Shown here piece by piece: positions 1-9,689 of a DNA stretch of 64,000 nucleotides. A program made the position numbers and the translations under genes. Each line of letters starts with the position of its first letter. Within the stretch, counting starts at the first letter, position 1. The stretch is taken from positions 1,178,001 to 1,242,000 of the forward strand of contig NC_079490.1 in assembly GCF_020520425.1 (NCBI RefSeq). Direction: 5' to 3'. Below the pieces are notes generated by a model. It was not told the DNA's origin and did no database searches. It worked only from the letters and a program-made list of their open reading frames with translations. Source of the stretch: Spinacia oleracea (taxonomy: Eukaryota > Streptophyta > Magnoliopsida > Caryophyllales > Amaranthaceae).

Positions 1-1608
1 ATTTCCCAATAACTTTTTTTGGTTAATGTAATCTCATATTATTGTGCATTTGTATTCTATACAAACAAAATAATGTATGAACTATTTTATACTACTCCTT
101 ATAGAAAACATAAAAAAAATTTGATTAAATAGTTAATATTAATACATGTTACAAAGGGGCCTCCAACTCTCCATAAATTGGTAAACCAATCACATAAATC
201 CAAATAAGAAGATTTAGTACAAAATTACCAAGTTGCTAGTTACTCCTAATTAATCCGACCAGCAAGGCAGCAACTATCCTCACACGTGCCAAAATCGGCC
301 AACAACCTCCCACGTGTGTACCTCGGGTAAATTCAATCTTTTTTTTTACTGCTTTTTACGGTTTCCATTGTAACTGCACTTCCCAATTTTACAGTTTTGC
401 ATTTGTTAATACTTCTGCGTTCTTTTCTATAGTCTTACATTTTTGCAACTCCAACAAAATTCAGGTTCCCAAATGCAATAATTTAATCTTTTTATTTTTT
501 AATTATTTTTTCCTCTTTATGTCTCGTAGATGGTTCTTTATTACGGTTCATGTTAACCGAGCCCAAATCATTTATTACGGTTCATGTTAACCGACCCCAA
601 ATCATTTTGAGAATAAAACTCTGTTGTCGTTTTCTTATTTTTTTGGGAAAACAACAAATCTTCCAAATGCAAAACCTGGTTTTACAGTTACCTCTAGAGT
701 CTTGAACAAATTCCCTGTTTGTTTGAGTTGGTAAGCAACCTTGCTTCTATCCATCCAACTCCACTTTTTACTTCAACAAAGACATAATTTTTTCCCCCTT
801 TTTTGAGGTTTGTATTTGTTAAACCAAACACTACTTTAGCTTTGTAAGTCACAACTAAAATGAAATGCAGATCTGCCTGTTACTTTTTCTTCCTGTAAGT
901 TTGTCATTTTCATGCATTTTCTCTTCATTCCCATCTATAGTTTGTGTTTTTAACAATCATTTCAGAAAACAGAGTTAAAAAAAATCCATCTTTTTTTTGG
1001 CATTTATGCGGGTTTTGGAGAAAAAAAAAACACGCGTGCATACCCTATTTGAAAATCCCGGTTCCGCCACTAGATTGTATGGTTGTTTTTATCTGTTTCT
1101 TTCTTTATGCAATAAGCCATTATCCAATATTTCTACTGTAATCTAACTTTGTTTCTTTTTTCTGTAAAATAATGCAGGTGTTTATGCTGTCTGAAACTCT
1201 GAATCAGACTCTGATTACTGTTTGAGAGTTTGCTTCACTGAAACACTTCACTTTTTTGGTACATTTTATTCAATTACTTTCTTCTTTAATCCCTTTAACC
1301 TTTGATTATCTGCCATTTTTTCCCTTTTGACTGGTGCTGATTTTTTCAGTTTACTTGCCATTTACTCTTAATGATACCATATTGCTGATTCTTAATAGAC
1401 TAAAATCAGAGTTCAATCAAACCAATTCTTCCATAAACAAAAATCCCACATTTTATTCTGCGAAATTGTATACATACAAAGTATATTTTCAAAGTTTTGA
1501 CTAGAATCACATTTCAACCCAATTCTTCCATAAATAAAAATCCCACATTTTATTCTGTGAAACTGTATACATATACAACTATAAAAGTATATTTTCAAAG
1601 TTTTGAAG
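1..1608 (+). promoter_or_regulatory. Upstream and 5' UTR region of the MCTP gene
   Basis: No other gene is visible here. Two exact G-boxes (CACGTG) lie at 283-288 and 311-316. A 34-bp unit is tandemly duplicated at 537-570 and 571-604. A possible 5' UTR intron runs from a GTAAGT donor near 896 to a TGCAG acceptor near 1178. An ~85-bp unit is duplicated at about 1421-1500 and 1518-1607, and the second copy abuts the start codon. The regulatory roles are inferred from motifs only. Confidence 0.45.
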
Positions 1609-4301
1609 ATGAAACCAGCTTCTGCAATGGAGGACTTTGCACTGAAGGAGACTTCTCCTGCAATAGGCGGGACCGGGTTAGCAGGGGAGAAACTGACCTC
1701 GACTTATGACCTTGTTGAGCAAATGCAGTATCTCTATGTCCGTGTAGTTAAGGCAAAGGACCTCCCCGGAAAAGATGTAACAGGAAGTTGTGACCCTTAT
1801 GTAGAAGTAAAGCTAGGAAACTACAAAGGAGCAACTAAGCACTTTGAGAAGAACACTAAACCCGAGTGGAACCGAGTTTTTGCCTTCTCAAAAGAGCGAA
1901 TTCAAGCTTCTATAGTGGAGATTCTGGTAAAGGATAAGGATGTTGTTAAGGACGATTTCTTAGGGAGGGTTATATTCGACCTGAATGAGGTGCCGAAGAG
2001 GGTCCCACCTGATAGCCCTCTCGCACCTCAATGGTACAGGCTCGAGGGGCAAAAGGGGGATAAGGTGAAAGGGGAGCTTATGTTGGCTGTTTGGATGGGG
2101 ACACAAGGTGATGAGGCATTTCCCGAGGCTTGGCATTCTGATGCGGCTTCTGTTGGTGGGGACGCTGTTGGGAATATCCGGTCAAAAGTTTACCTTTCGC
2201 CTAAGCTTTGGTATGTGAGGGTGAATGTCATTGAAGCTCAAGATTTGGTTCCCAACAATAACATAACCCGGTTTCCAGATGTTTATGTTAAGGCAATGCT
2301 TGGAAATCAAGGTTTTAAGACTAAACCATGTCAGGCTAAGACTCTGAACCCAATGTGGAACGAGGACTTGTTGTTTGTAGCCGCCGAGCCATTTGAGGAA
2401 CCCTTGTTCTTGAGTGTGGAAGATAGGGTTGGACCGGGGAAGGAGGAAACCCTAGGAAGTTGTGTTATTCCTTTGCATATTCTTCAAAGAAGGTTTGATC
2501 ATAAACCGGTGAACACACAGTGGTTCAATCTTGAAAAGAAGGGAACTAAGTTTTCTAGCAGAATCCATCTAAGGATCTGTTTGGATGGAGGTTACCATGT
2601 GTTGGATGAATCTACCCATTACAGCAGCGATTTAAGGCCAACCGCCAAGCAAATGTGGAAACCGAGCATTGGAATTCTCGAAGTAGGGATTCTGAGTGCT
2701 CATGGACTTATGCCAATGAAAAACAACAACAAAGATAATAGAGGAACAACTGATGCTTACTGTGTGGCTAAGTATGGCTCAAAATGGGTTCGAACAAGAA
2801 CCATCATTGATAGCTTTCACCCCAGATGGAACGAGCAGTACACTTGGGAGGTTTTCGATCCTTGTACAGTTATAACAATCGGGGTGTTCGACAATTGCCA
2901 TCTTCATGGAAATCTGCATGGAAATAATGGAATAATGAGAGATTCAAGAATTGGGAAGGTTAGAGTAAGGCTTTCAACCCTTGAAACTGATCGAGTTTAT
3001 ACACATTCATATCCTCTCATAGTCTTGCATCCTTCAGGTTAGTGGCGGATACAGGGGGTTTAAGTGGGGTCACGTGACCCCACTTCACACAAAAAAATAC
3101 TCTCCCCATTCTTGAATGCTAGTCCCTTCTGAAATCTAACACAATTCAACTTAAATACACTTGTCACATGAATCTCACCCATGTAATTAAGGGTATAATG
3201 GAGATAAATGTTGGACAAATAAAGGAAAGATTTCAAAAGGGATTAATTAAATAAAAACAACTCAATACGGAAAGATGACTAACATTCAAGAACGGAGGGA
3301 GTACCTAATTTTAGTTAAATTTTCATTTAAAAAAAAAAATACTCCGTATTTAATTTCAGTTAAGTTTTTTTTATATTAATTTTGAAGTACTGACCTCGTT
3401 ACTTACACCTGCTTCAGGTGTAAAGAAGATGGGTGAAGTTCAATTGGCCGTGCGATTTTCCTGCTCATCATGGATCAACATGTTGCATATGTATTCTCAT
3501 CCTTTGTTACCCAAAATGCATTACATTCATCCATTATCTGTAATACAGCTTGATAGCTTGAGACACCAGGCTACTCAAATTGTTTCAATGAGACTCAGTA
3601 GAGCAGAACCTCCTTTGAGAAAAGAGATCGTGGAGTATATGTTAGATGTGGATTCTCATGTGTGGAGTATGAGAAGGAGCAAAGCAAACTTCTTCAGAAT
3701 CATGAATGTTCTGAGTGGAATTATCGCGGTTGGTAAATGGTTCGATCAAATCTGCAACTGGAAAAACCCGATTACCACTATTCTTATTCACATCCTCTTC
3801 ATAATCCTCATTGTTTTTCCCGAACTAATTTTGCCCACGGTTTTTCTCTATCTTTTCTTGATTGGGGTTTGGAACTACCGGTGGAGGCCTAGGCACCCGC
3901 CTCATATGGACACTCGGCTCTCACATGCTGACGTGGCACACCCTGATGAGTTGGACGAAGAGTTTGACACTTTTCCCACTTCTCGGGGGAGTGACATCAT
4001 TCGGATGAGGTATGATAGGGTACGGAGCATAGCGGGTAGAATTCAGACCGTTGTGGGAGACTTGGCTACACAAGGGGAGAGGTTTCAGTCGTTGCTGAGC
4101 TGGCGAGATCCGAGAGCAACGGCGTTGTTTGTTACCTTATGTTTGGTAGCTGCAATTGTGTTGTATATAACTCCTTTCAAAGTGGTCATGCTCTTCTATG
4201 GAATCTACACGCTGAGGCACCCTAGATTCAGGGTGAGGCTTCCTTCTGTACCGATCAATTTCTTCAGAAGGCTACCTGCAAGAACTGACAGCATGCTGTG
4301 A
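1609..4301 (+). CDS. MCTP / FT-interacting-protein-type protein (3 C2 domains + C-terminal membrane region), 2 exons
   Basis: Exons 1609-3037 and 3418-4301 join to 770 codons, the usual length for this family. Three C2 domains lie at roughly residues 38-150, 200-310 and 355-470. They are followed by the plant phosphoribosyltransferase C-terminal region (residues ~600-770) with two hydrophobic segments (PITTILIHILFIILIVFPEL and a second near the C terminus). Family-typical stretches such as SCDPYVEVKLGNYKG and RRSKANFFRIMNVLSG place it with Arabidopsis FTIP1/MCTP3/MCTP4. Those proteins sit at the ER-plasma-membrane contact of plasmodesmata and act in trafficking of cargo such as FT or homeodomain proteins. 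The exact paralogue is not decided here. The start is the ATG at 1609; an in-frame TTG at 1603 is not a plausible plant start. Splicing restores the family-conserved HPSGVKKMGE junction. The intron is TE-derived (see findings). Confidence 0.93.
3040..3411. mobile_element. Degenerate hAT-type MITE forming the MCTP intron
   Basis: The element is flanked by an exact 8-bp direct repeat CTTCAGGT (3032-3039 and 3412-3419). Its left end TAGTGGCGGATACAGG closely matches the hAT-type elements starting at 19336 (CAGTGGCGTATACAGG) and 46443. The right end finishes in CACCTG, comparable to CCCCTG and CACTG in the relatives. The terminal repeat on the right is eroded. It carries a nested Stowaway-like insertion. 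Confidence 0.75.
3098..3303. mobile_element. Stowaway-like MITE nested inside the MCTP intron element
   Basis: TA dinucleotides flank inverted ends related to CTCCCTCCGTTCTTGAATG. The left end is CTCTCCCCATTCTTGAATGC and the right end is the complement, CATTCAAGAACGGAGGGAG. Its position inside the hAT-like element gives the order of insertion: hAT-like first, Stowaway second. Confidence 0.8.
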
Positions 4302-7001
4302 GAAAAGGTGCAGACTAATATTATGTGATTAGCTAATGTTCAATGGATTTATTAGATTTCAGTTGAGATTGCTTTAAAGGTTTTCCATTTGAATGCTGTA
4401 ATTTTTAGTTTTATTATCTCTTCAACTTTTGGGAATTACACGATTTTCGAATTATTTTCTGCTGGTTTCAGCTAACTAATCTTGAAATTGTAATATTTGA
4501 TACATTTGCATGAATTACAGAACTATAAATCAACACTTAATTAACTATGGTGATGATGTTGTTATAGATTATTTAGGTCCCTATTAACCCTAACAGGCAG
4601 CTTTAAAAGAGCATTTTCTCATTGAAATGTCATTATATTTACTCGCTTTTCCTTTTTTCGGGCATTCTGCAATGACTCCTCTTGTACTATTTTTCAATAT
4701 CTGAAAGACTATATTCATCTGTAAAAAGCTGAGGCATCTTCAACAGGCAATTTCACAAAAACAACAGAAAAACATTAAAAATGTACACTACGCTGAGCAA
4801 AACATGCTTCTATCTCACCATATATGGAAAATTGGTTGTCTATTTGCGAAAATCATCATCCCCTTGAACAAGGGTACAAAAATTTAACAAATTATCAAGT
4901 TCGAGTTATGATTACAAACTACAACAATACAACCAAGCATATCTCTGTATTCAAGTTTCAACCTAGTAGTTTCCATAGTTCCTTCAATTCACTCACTTGC
5001 GTGACAAAACCAGGGAAGACTTCTGGACTTGGTTGTGTTGTTCACCAACAGTTTCTGTTATACCATCTGCAGTAAAAGCCTACGCCTAATTCTTATCCTT
5101 TTCCCAAGTCAATGCAAGCCATTTCTCTAGCAGTCTAGCTTAACCTAATTACTTGCAGATGTACCATATCTCGTTAGCTGAGCATCTATCACCAAACTAA
5201 ATCTTGGGCTGCCTTTCTATTTCTAATTTTCCATAGCTGCAGTTGAAAATGAAAAAAATGTTAAATAAGAAAGCTTGGAAATGCTTCTACTCCCTCATCA
5301 GAATCTTTCTTCAAGAGCTGAAGTCCGTCAATTAGATTTTAAGACACGTGCAGTTCACTCCTAAATGATACACACGTCATAAACTCAGTAACAGGAATTA
5401 ACAGCTTAAGAGCTCTATAAACCACGAGACTCTACTCGAGCTTGGATGCAAGTGTTACGCGCCGAGCAGAGCAACCCCTAAAGTGAGCTCGACTCGGCTA
5501 CCACCCCAAAGCATACGACTTGAAAAGAAAAATATAAAAACTTTATCTCACTTGTGTAGCTTCATCACTATACACATACTCCAACATATTGAATTGGTAT
5601 TTTCAACCAGATTAGAATCAGGAAATAGCAGACTTGAACATGGGTCATATGTGTTTTTCTTTGATAAGTTTGATCAGGTAACAATACTTCATGCTAATTC
5701 AACGAAATAAAGGCTTCTGTTTAAGTAGATTTACATGTGTAGCCAAATGCACCAGAGCAATTGATACGATTAATGTTAGCTAATTCTAGGAAAAACTGAA
5801 GATAATATAAGAAATTTGCCATACACCTGTAGCTCCTCAAAGTAAATCATCATTTATCCACAACTCTTGGTACAACCAAGAAGGCAAAGCTTCTCCAGTA
5901 CTAAGTATGACGGCTCTTCTCAAAGTGACAGAGCACTTGATACAAAACCAAAATACTCGAAGTACGTAAGTAAGAGTCATAGAAATTAGTAAGCATGGTT
6001 TTTATTTGGTCACGCGCCCTGTTAATTGTCCTAAAAGGCGAAAACTAATACTCATATGCAACAGGCTCTCACGGTATTTACCTAAAACGGCTAAAAGTAT
6101 ACCACACAATCAATATCCTTCAGAAACATTGAATAGTGTATCCTCAGATGCTTCCTTAGATTCCTAGTGTTCTCCCCTCATTAATCTTGCCGACCTCCAA
6201 TAAGCCAATCAGACAACTAATAACGTTCGAAAGTTGATTACTTTCTTTTCAAAGTCCAGATTTGACTACAAGTGCACATTACAGATTAATATAGATCTTC
6301 ATTGGAAAGACCTTCAAATTTTCTAACATTCACAGAACTTTAACTTCATTCCCATTGCAAGACAGTCAATCTGAAAATCCAAATCAACTCTCACCCGCCT
6401 ATTCGGACTCAATATGAAAATATGATCATGCTCTTATACAATAGCACATCAAAAAAACGACTTTCACTTTCTTCCTTGAACAACTAAACCTTGTCTCAAA
6501 ATTCTGTACATTTTCCATGGCCTCATAATTCACTTACTTGAGGAAAATCAACAATATCATACTCTTCAAAAGGCGAAAACTCGGCATTCACAAGATCATA
6601 GTTTAAATCTCTAGCAGGGAACTTTATTTAATAATCTAAATTCAAGCTCACTTATGCATCAAATCTCAACATAATCAGTAAGTAGCATATTGAACATACA
6701 ACTTTGAAAAATTGCAACATTAATCAAAATTCTTAGACAAAATTCAGCTCAATCACACCAAACCCTAATGTATTTGATCAAATTCCTAATATTCTTAGTC
6801 TAGCATAAAACTAATTAACAATTGAACTTAATTGAACAATAAACCAAATTTGATCGAACTTATAACTTATTGCATATGAAAACACAAAAACCAGCATCAA
6901 ACAAAATTCAAAAATTAAAAGAAAATTCACGAAACTCACCGTGAGAAAAATCACAAACTTTCTCCACAATCGCCAAACAAGAGCTCAAAAGATTCTCAAA
7001 A
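4302..7001. other. Intergenic / UTR stretch without a recognised gene
   Basis: The first few hundred bases are likely MCTP 3' UTR. The remainder has only short unsupported ORFs. The minus-strand transcript of the CX9C gene may extend here: a good splice donor (CACG followed by GTGAGT, read on the minus strand) lies near 6940, about 60 nt past that gene's stop. Confidence 0.5.
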
Positions 7002-7295
7002 TTAGGGGTGATCTTGATCTTGATGTTGGGAGAGACAAACAGAAAGAGAAAGACGAGCTTCTTGGCATTGAGACCGTTTCATGGCGGTGCCACCGCTGGA
7101 ACAAAGAGATCGAACGGCTTCTATCTCAGACGGGCATATAACGGCGACAAGACAGTCGGTAAATGCGCGGTTTAGGTGGCGGCAACCTGAATTTCTCGCC
7201 GGACCCGCCGGCATGCGGCGGTGACAGTCGTAGAGAGCGTTTTGTAGTCTCTCACATCCTCCTCTCTTCACCCCTTCCTTCCAATCTTCTTCCAT
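7002..7295 (-). CDS. Small CX9C (CHCH-like) cysteine-motif protein, single exon
   Basis: A 97-residue single-exon ORF starts at the ATG at 7295 and stops with TAA at 7002. Eight cysteines fall at residues 14, 24, 38, 48, 54, 65, 77 and 87. They form three C-x9-C pairs (14/24, 38/48, 77/87) plus C54/C65. Twin CX9C proteins are usually imported into the mitochondrial intermembrane space by the Mia40 relay, and many help assemble respiratory complexes. That role is inferred from the motif. A pattern of the form CERLxNALxxCHRR followed by CRHLNRAxxxC is, to my recollection, conserved in plant homologues of no settled name. There is no N-terminal presequence, as expected for this class. Confidence 0.75.
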   Translation of the reverse strand: MEEDWKEGVKRGGCERLQNALYDCHRRMPAGPARNSGCRHLNRAFTDCLVAVICPSEIEAVRSLCSSGGTAMKRSQCQEARLSLSVCLSQHQDQDHP

Positions 7296-7384
7296 GTCTC
7301 ACCGTTGTTGGTTTGGTGCGACCGCGGGAGAGTTTATAGTATAGTTGCGAAGTTGCGGTTAGTAAATGCGTGAATTTAGAGTTG

Positions 7385-7835
7385 GGTGTGGGCCGGGCCG
7401 GGCATGCGAGCTTCCGTAGGCTGGCACGAAATTGGTTCGACACGATACGAGCCCATTATAAATTTAACACGGTATGAGAGGCACGATGATGGGTCATGGG
7501 TCGTACATGGACATCACTTTAGAAAATTAACATCAGTACGACGAGTTGGTCTGCACGTTGGCACGCTTATTTTTTAAACAAATAACCAAAAAAAACATAT
7601 TTTGGTTTATAAAGGGGGTTGGGCTAGCATGCGGGCTCCCATAGCCCGACACGAAATTGGTTCGGCATGATATGAGCCCATTATAAATTTAACACGGTAT
7701 GAGAGGCACGATGATGGGCCATGGGCCGTGCATGGATATCATTTTAGAAAATTGGCACCAGTACGACGGGTCGGTCTGCATGTCAGCACGCTTATTTTTT
7801 TTATCAATAACAAAAAAAACATATTTAAGGCTTTG
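7385..7835. repeat. Tandemly duplicated GGGCCGGGC-type repeat, two ~230-bp units
   Basis: Units at about 7387-7607 and 7620-7835 share long blocks such as CACGAAATTGGTTCG and CGGTATGAGAGGCACGATGA. The sequence resembles the GC-rich TAAAGATGG-ended elements at 14532 and 49212 in composition. It is probably a fragment of a DNA transposon family. Its GC content stands out against the AT-rich flanks. Confidence 0.6.
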
Positions 7836-8030
7836 TTCTGTTCACCTTATTTCCACTTATTTCAGGAAAAATAAGTTCAGTTAAGTTCAGATAAATTCAG
7901 ATAAGATAAGTTCAGGAAAAATAAGGGTTGACCAAGTATAAATTTGTAACTAAAATAAGTTCTAATAAATTCAGATAAGTTCAGTTAAGTTCGGGAAAAA
8001 TAAGTAAAAATCAAGCGAATATAACGCACT
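7832..8030. mobile_element. Tourist-like MITE (ATAAGTTCAG-repeat family)
   Basis: The left end TAAGGCTTTGTTCTGTTCAC is followed by CCTTATTTCCACTTATTTC and many ATAAGTTCAGATAAG-like units. Members of the same family appear near 17345-17580, 21700-21830, 22600-22860, 38680-39130 and, with intact ends, at 60131-60342. The right end here is degenerate. Confidence 0.55.
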
Positions 8031-8608
8031 CTAATTTAGTAAAAAAAAAAAGTCCGTTAACACGACACGTGCGATGGGACCGACTGTTCATGGGCCTCAC
8101 TGTCCGAACGAAATGAATGTCCATCTCAACGGGTTTCGACTTTCGAGTGGTTGACATGGGGTGCTACTTACTATAATTATATTATCCATTTCCATTTGTC
8201 TAAAACCAATTTGCTAAATAAATTGTCTATTTCCTCATTAGTGCATAAGGGAATGAGTCCTATCCTTTTCCCTTTCCTTTTATGGAAATCTAACTATTCT
8301 TTTTTCTTGGTCAGAAATGTTTTTTAGCTTGTACAAACACCCCCACATTCCGAATCTCTTAACACATAACTTTAAATAAAAATATCTCCAATTTTACGTT
8401 TATAAAAGTGACAAAAGATTGTTAAGAACATGCATTAAAACAAACTTAAGTTACAAAAACTCACCATGACTATATTATTTTTCTTCCACGTTCAGGAGAA
8501 TTGATGGTAAAAGTTTTATAAAAAAAACTTATATTGAGGTTTTATGCATGATACCAACTTTTGACCAAATAATTATACATTGTGATCAAATAGTTACCCA
8601 TATAATTA

Positions 8609-8920
8609 CAAAAGGTCTTGCGCGTACAAGGTGTACAATAAATTTATTGTACACCAAGATAACTTTTACCCATTTTTTTGTAACTTTAACCTAGTTTTGA
8701 TTAACTTTTATATTAATAAAAAAAAAGTTGATAAAAATGGTTAAATGATTAATTTTATACATTATAAGTGGTTTTGAAGAAATATGTTTTACTGAAATGA
8801 AAAAAATTATCACTAAAAAATAGATAACTTTTATATAAGCTTAATTTTTAAACATTTTCATTTAACTTTTACTCCGGTGTACAATATTTATTGTACACCC
8901 TTTGTAAATAAGAATTTGTG
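8609..8920. mobile_element. MITE with palindromic subterminal blocks, copy 1
   Basis: The flanking 8-bp direct repeat is TATAATTA (8601-8608 and 8921-8928). Inside the left end is a perfect 26-bp palindrome (8630-8655, arms GGTGTACAATAAA) and inside the right end a near-palindrome (8876-8899). A second copy lies at 57681-57998. The 8-bp duplication suggests hAT-type mobilisation. Confidence 0.7.
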
Positions 8921-9301
8921 TATAATTATTATCAATCAAATAGTTATTCAATTAAATAATTACACTTTGTCATCATATAGTTACAATTTTTTTTTTAATT
9001 ATGACATCATCGTCTCATCGGTCTTATGCATATGGCAGTATCATAGAAGACCTAATCTTATTTTGACCCGGAAAATATTGACAATTTTTAAGAAATGAAA
9101 ATACTATAATATAAAATGATATACTTCTATATATTTTGATTATTAAAGAGATCATATCCTTTCATTTACTAGAATGAAATTTTCATAAATGTAAACAAAT
9201 AAAAGATTTTCTCGAAAAATAAAGCGGCACAAATGAATAGAAACCCGTCTAGATACAAAGGTAGGGGGGTAAGAATCCGTAATAGGGTGTACGGTAACGA
9301 T

Positions 9302-9689
9302 TATGCGGTGCGACACAGGTGATCTCATCTCAATACCACCCAAAGCTGACTCCTTTCATGTCCCTTTGTGTTTTCATGACAATCACTCAATTTTCTCTCT
9401 CCTCATTTCTCAATTCTCTCCACATTTCTTCATTTTCACTTTTAATTTTAATTTTGAATTCAATTTATTGTTTTTACAATTAATTTATTATTAATTTTTA
9501 TCTTTTGATTCTCCATTTTCACCCCACATTTCTTCCTTTTCGCGTTTTGTTGGCAAAACCCAATTTCTCCACCCACAAAATCCCTAAAATTCATTCCAAA
9601 GTTTCGATCTTTTCCCATTTTTTGTAGGGAATTTTAATTAGGGTTTATCAATTTTGTACTCAAATTCTGGAATCTCAATCTGGGTATTC
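9302..9689 (+). promoter_or_regulatory. Likely 5' leader of the EIL3-type gene
   Basis: A pyrimidine-rich leader with CTCTCTCC and TTTCTCCACCC-type runs precedes the ATG at 9690. No TATA box could be assigned with confidence. Confidence 0.35.

Noticed and set aside
1603-1608. Upstream TTG as the start of the MCTP protein
   Set aside because: Plant translation starts at ATG; the ATG at 1609 gives MKPASAMEDFALKETSP, matching the family N terminus.
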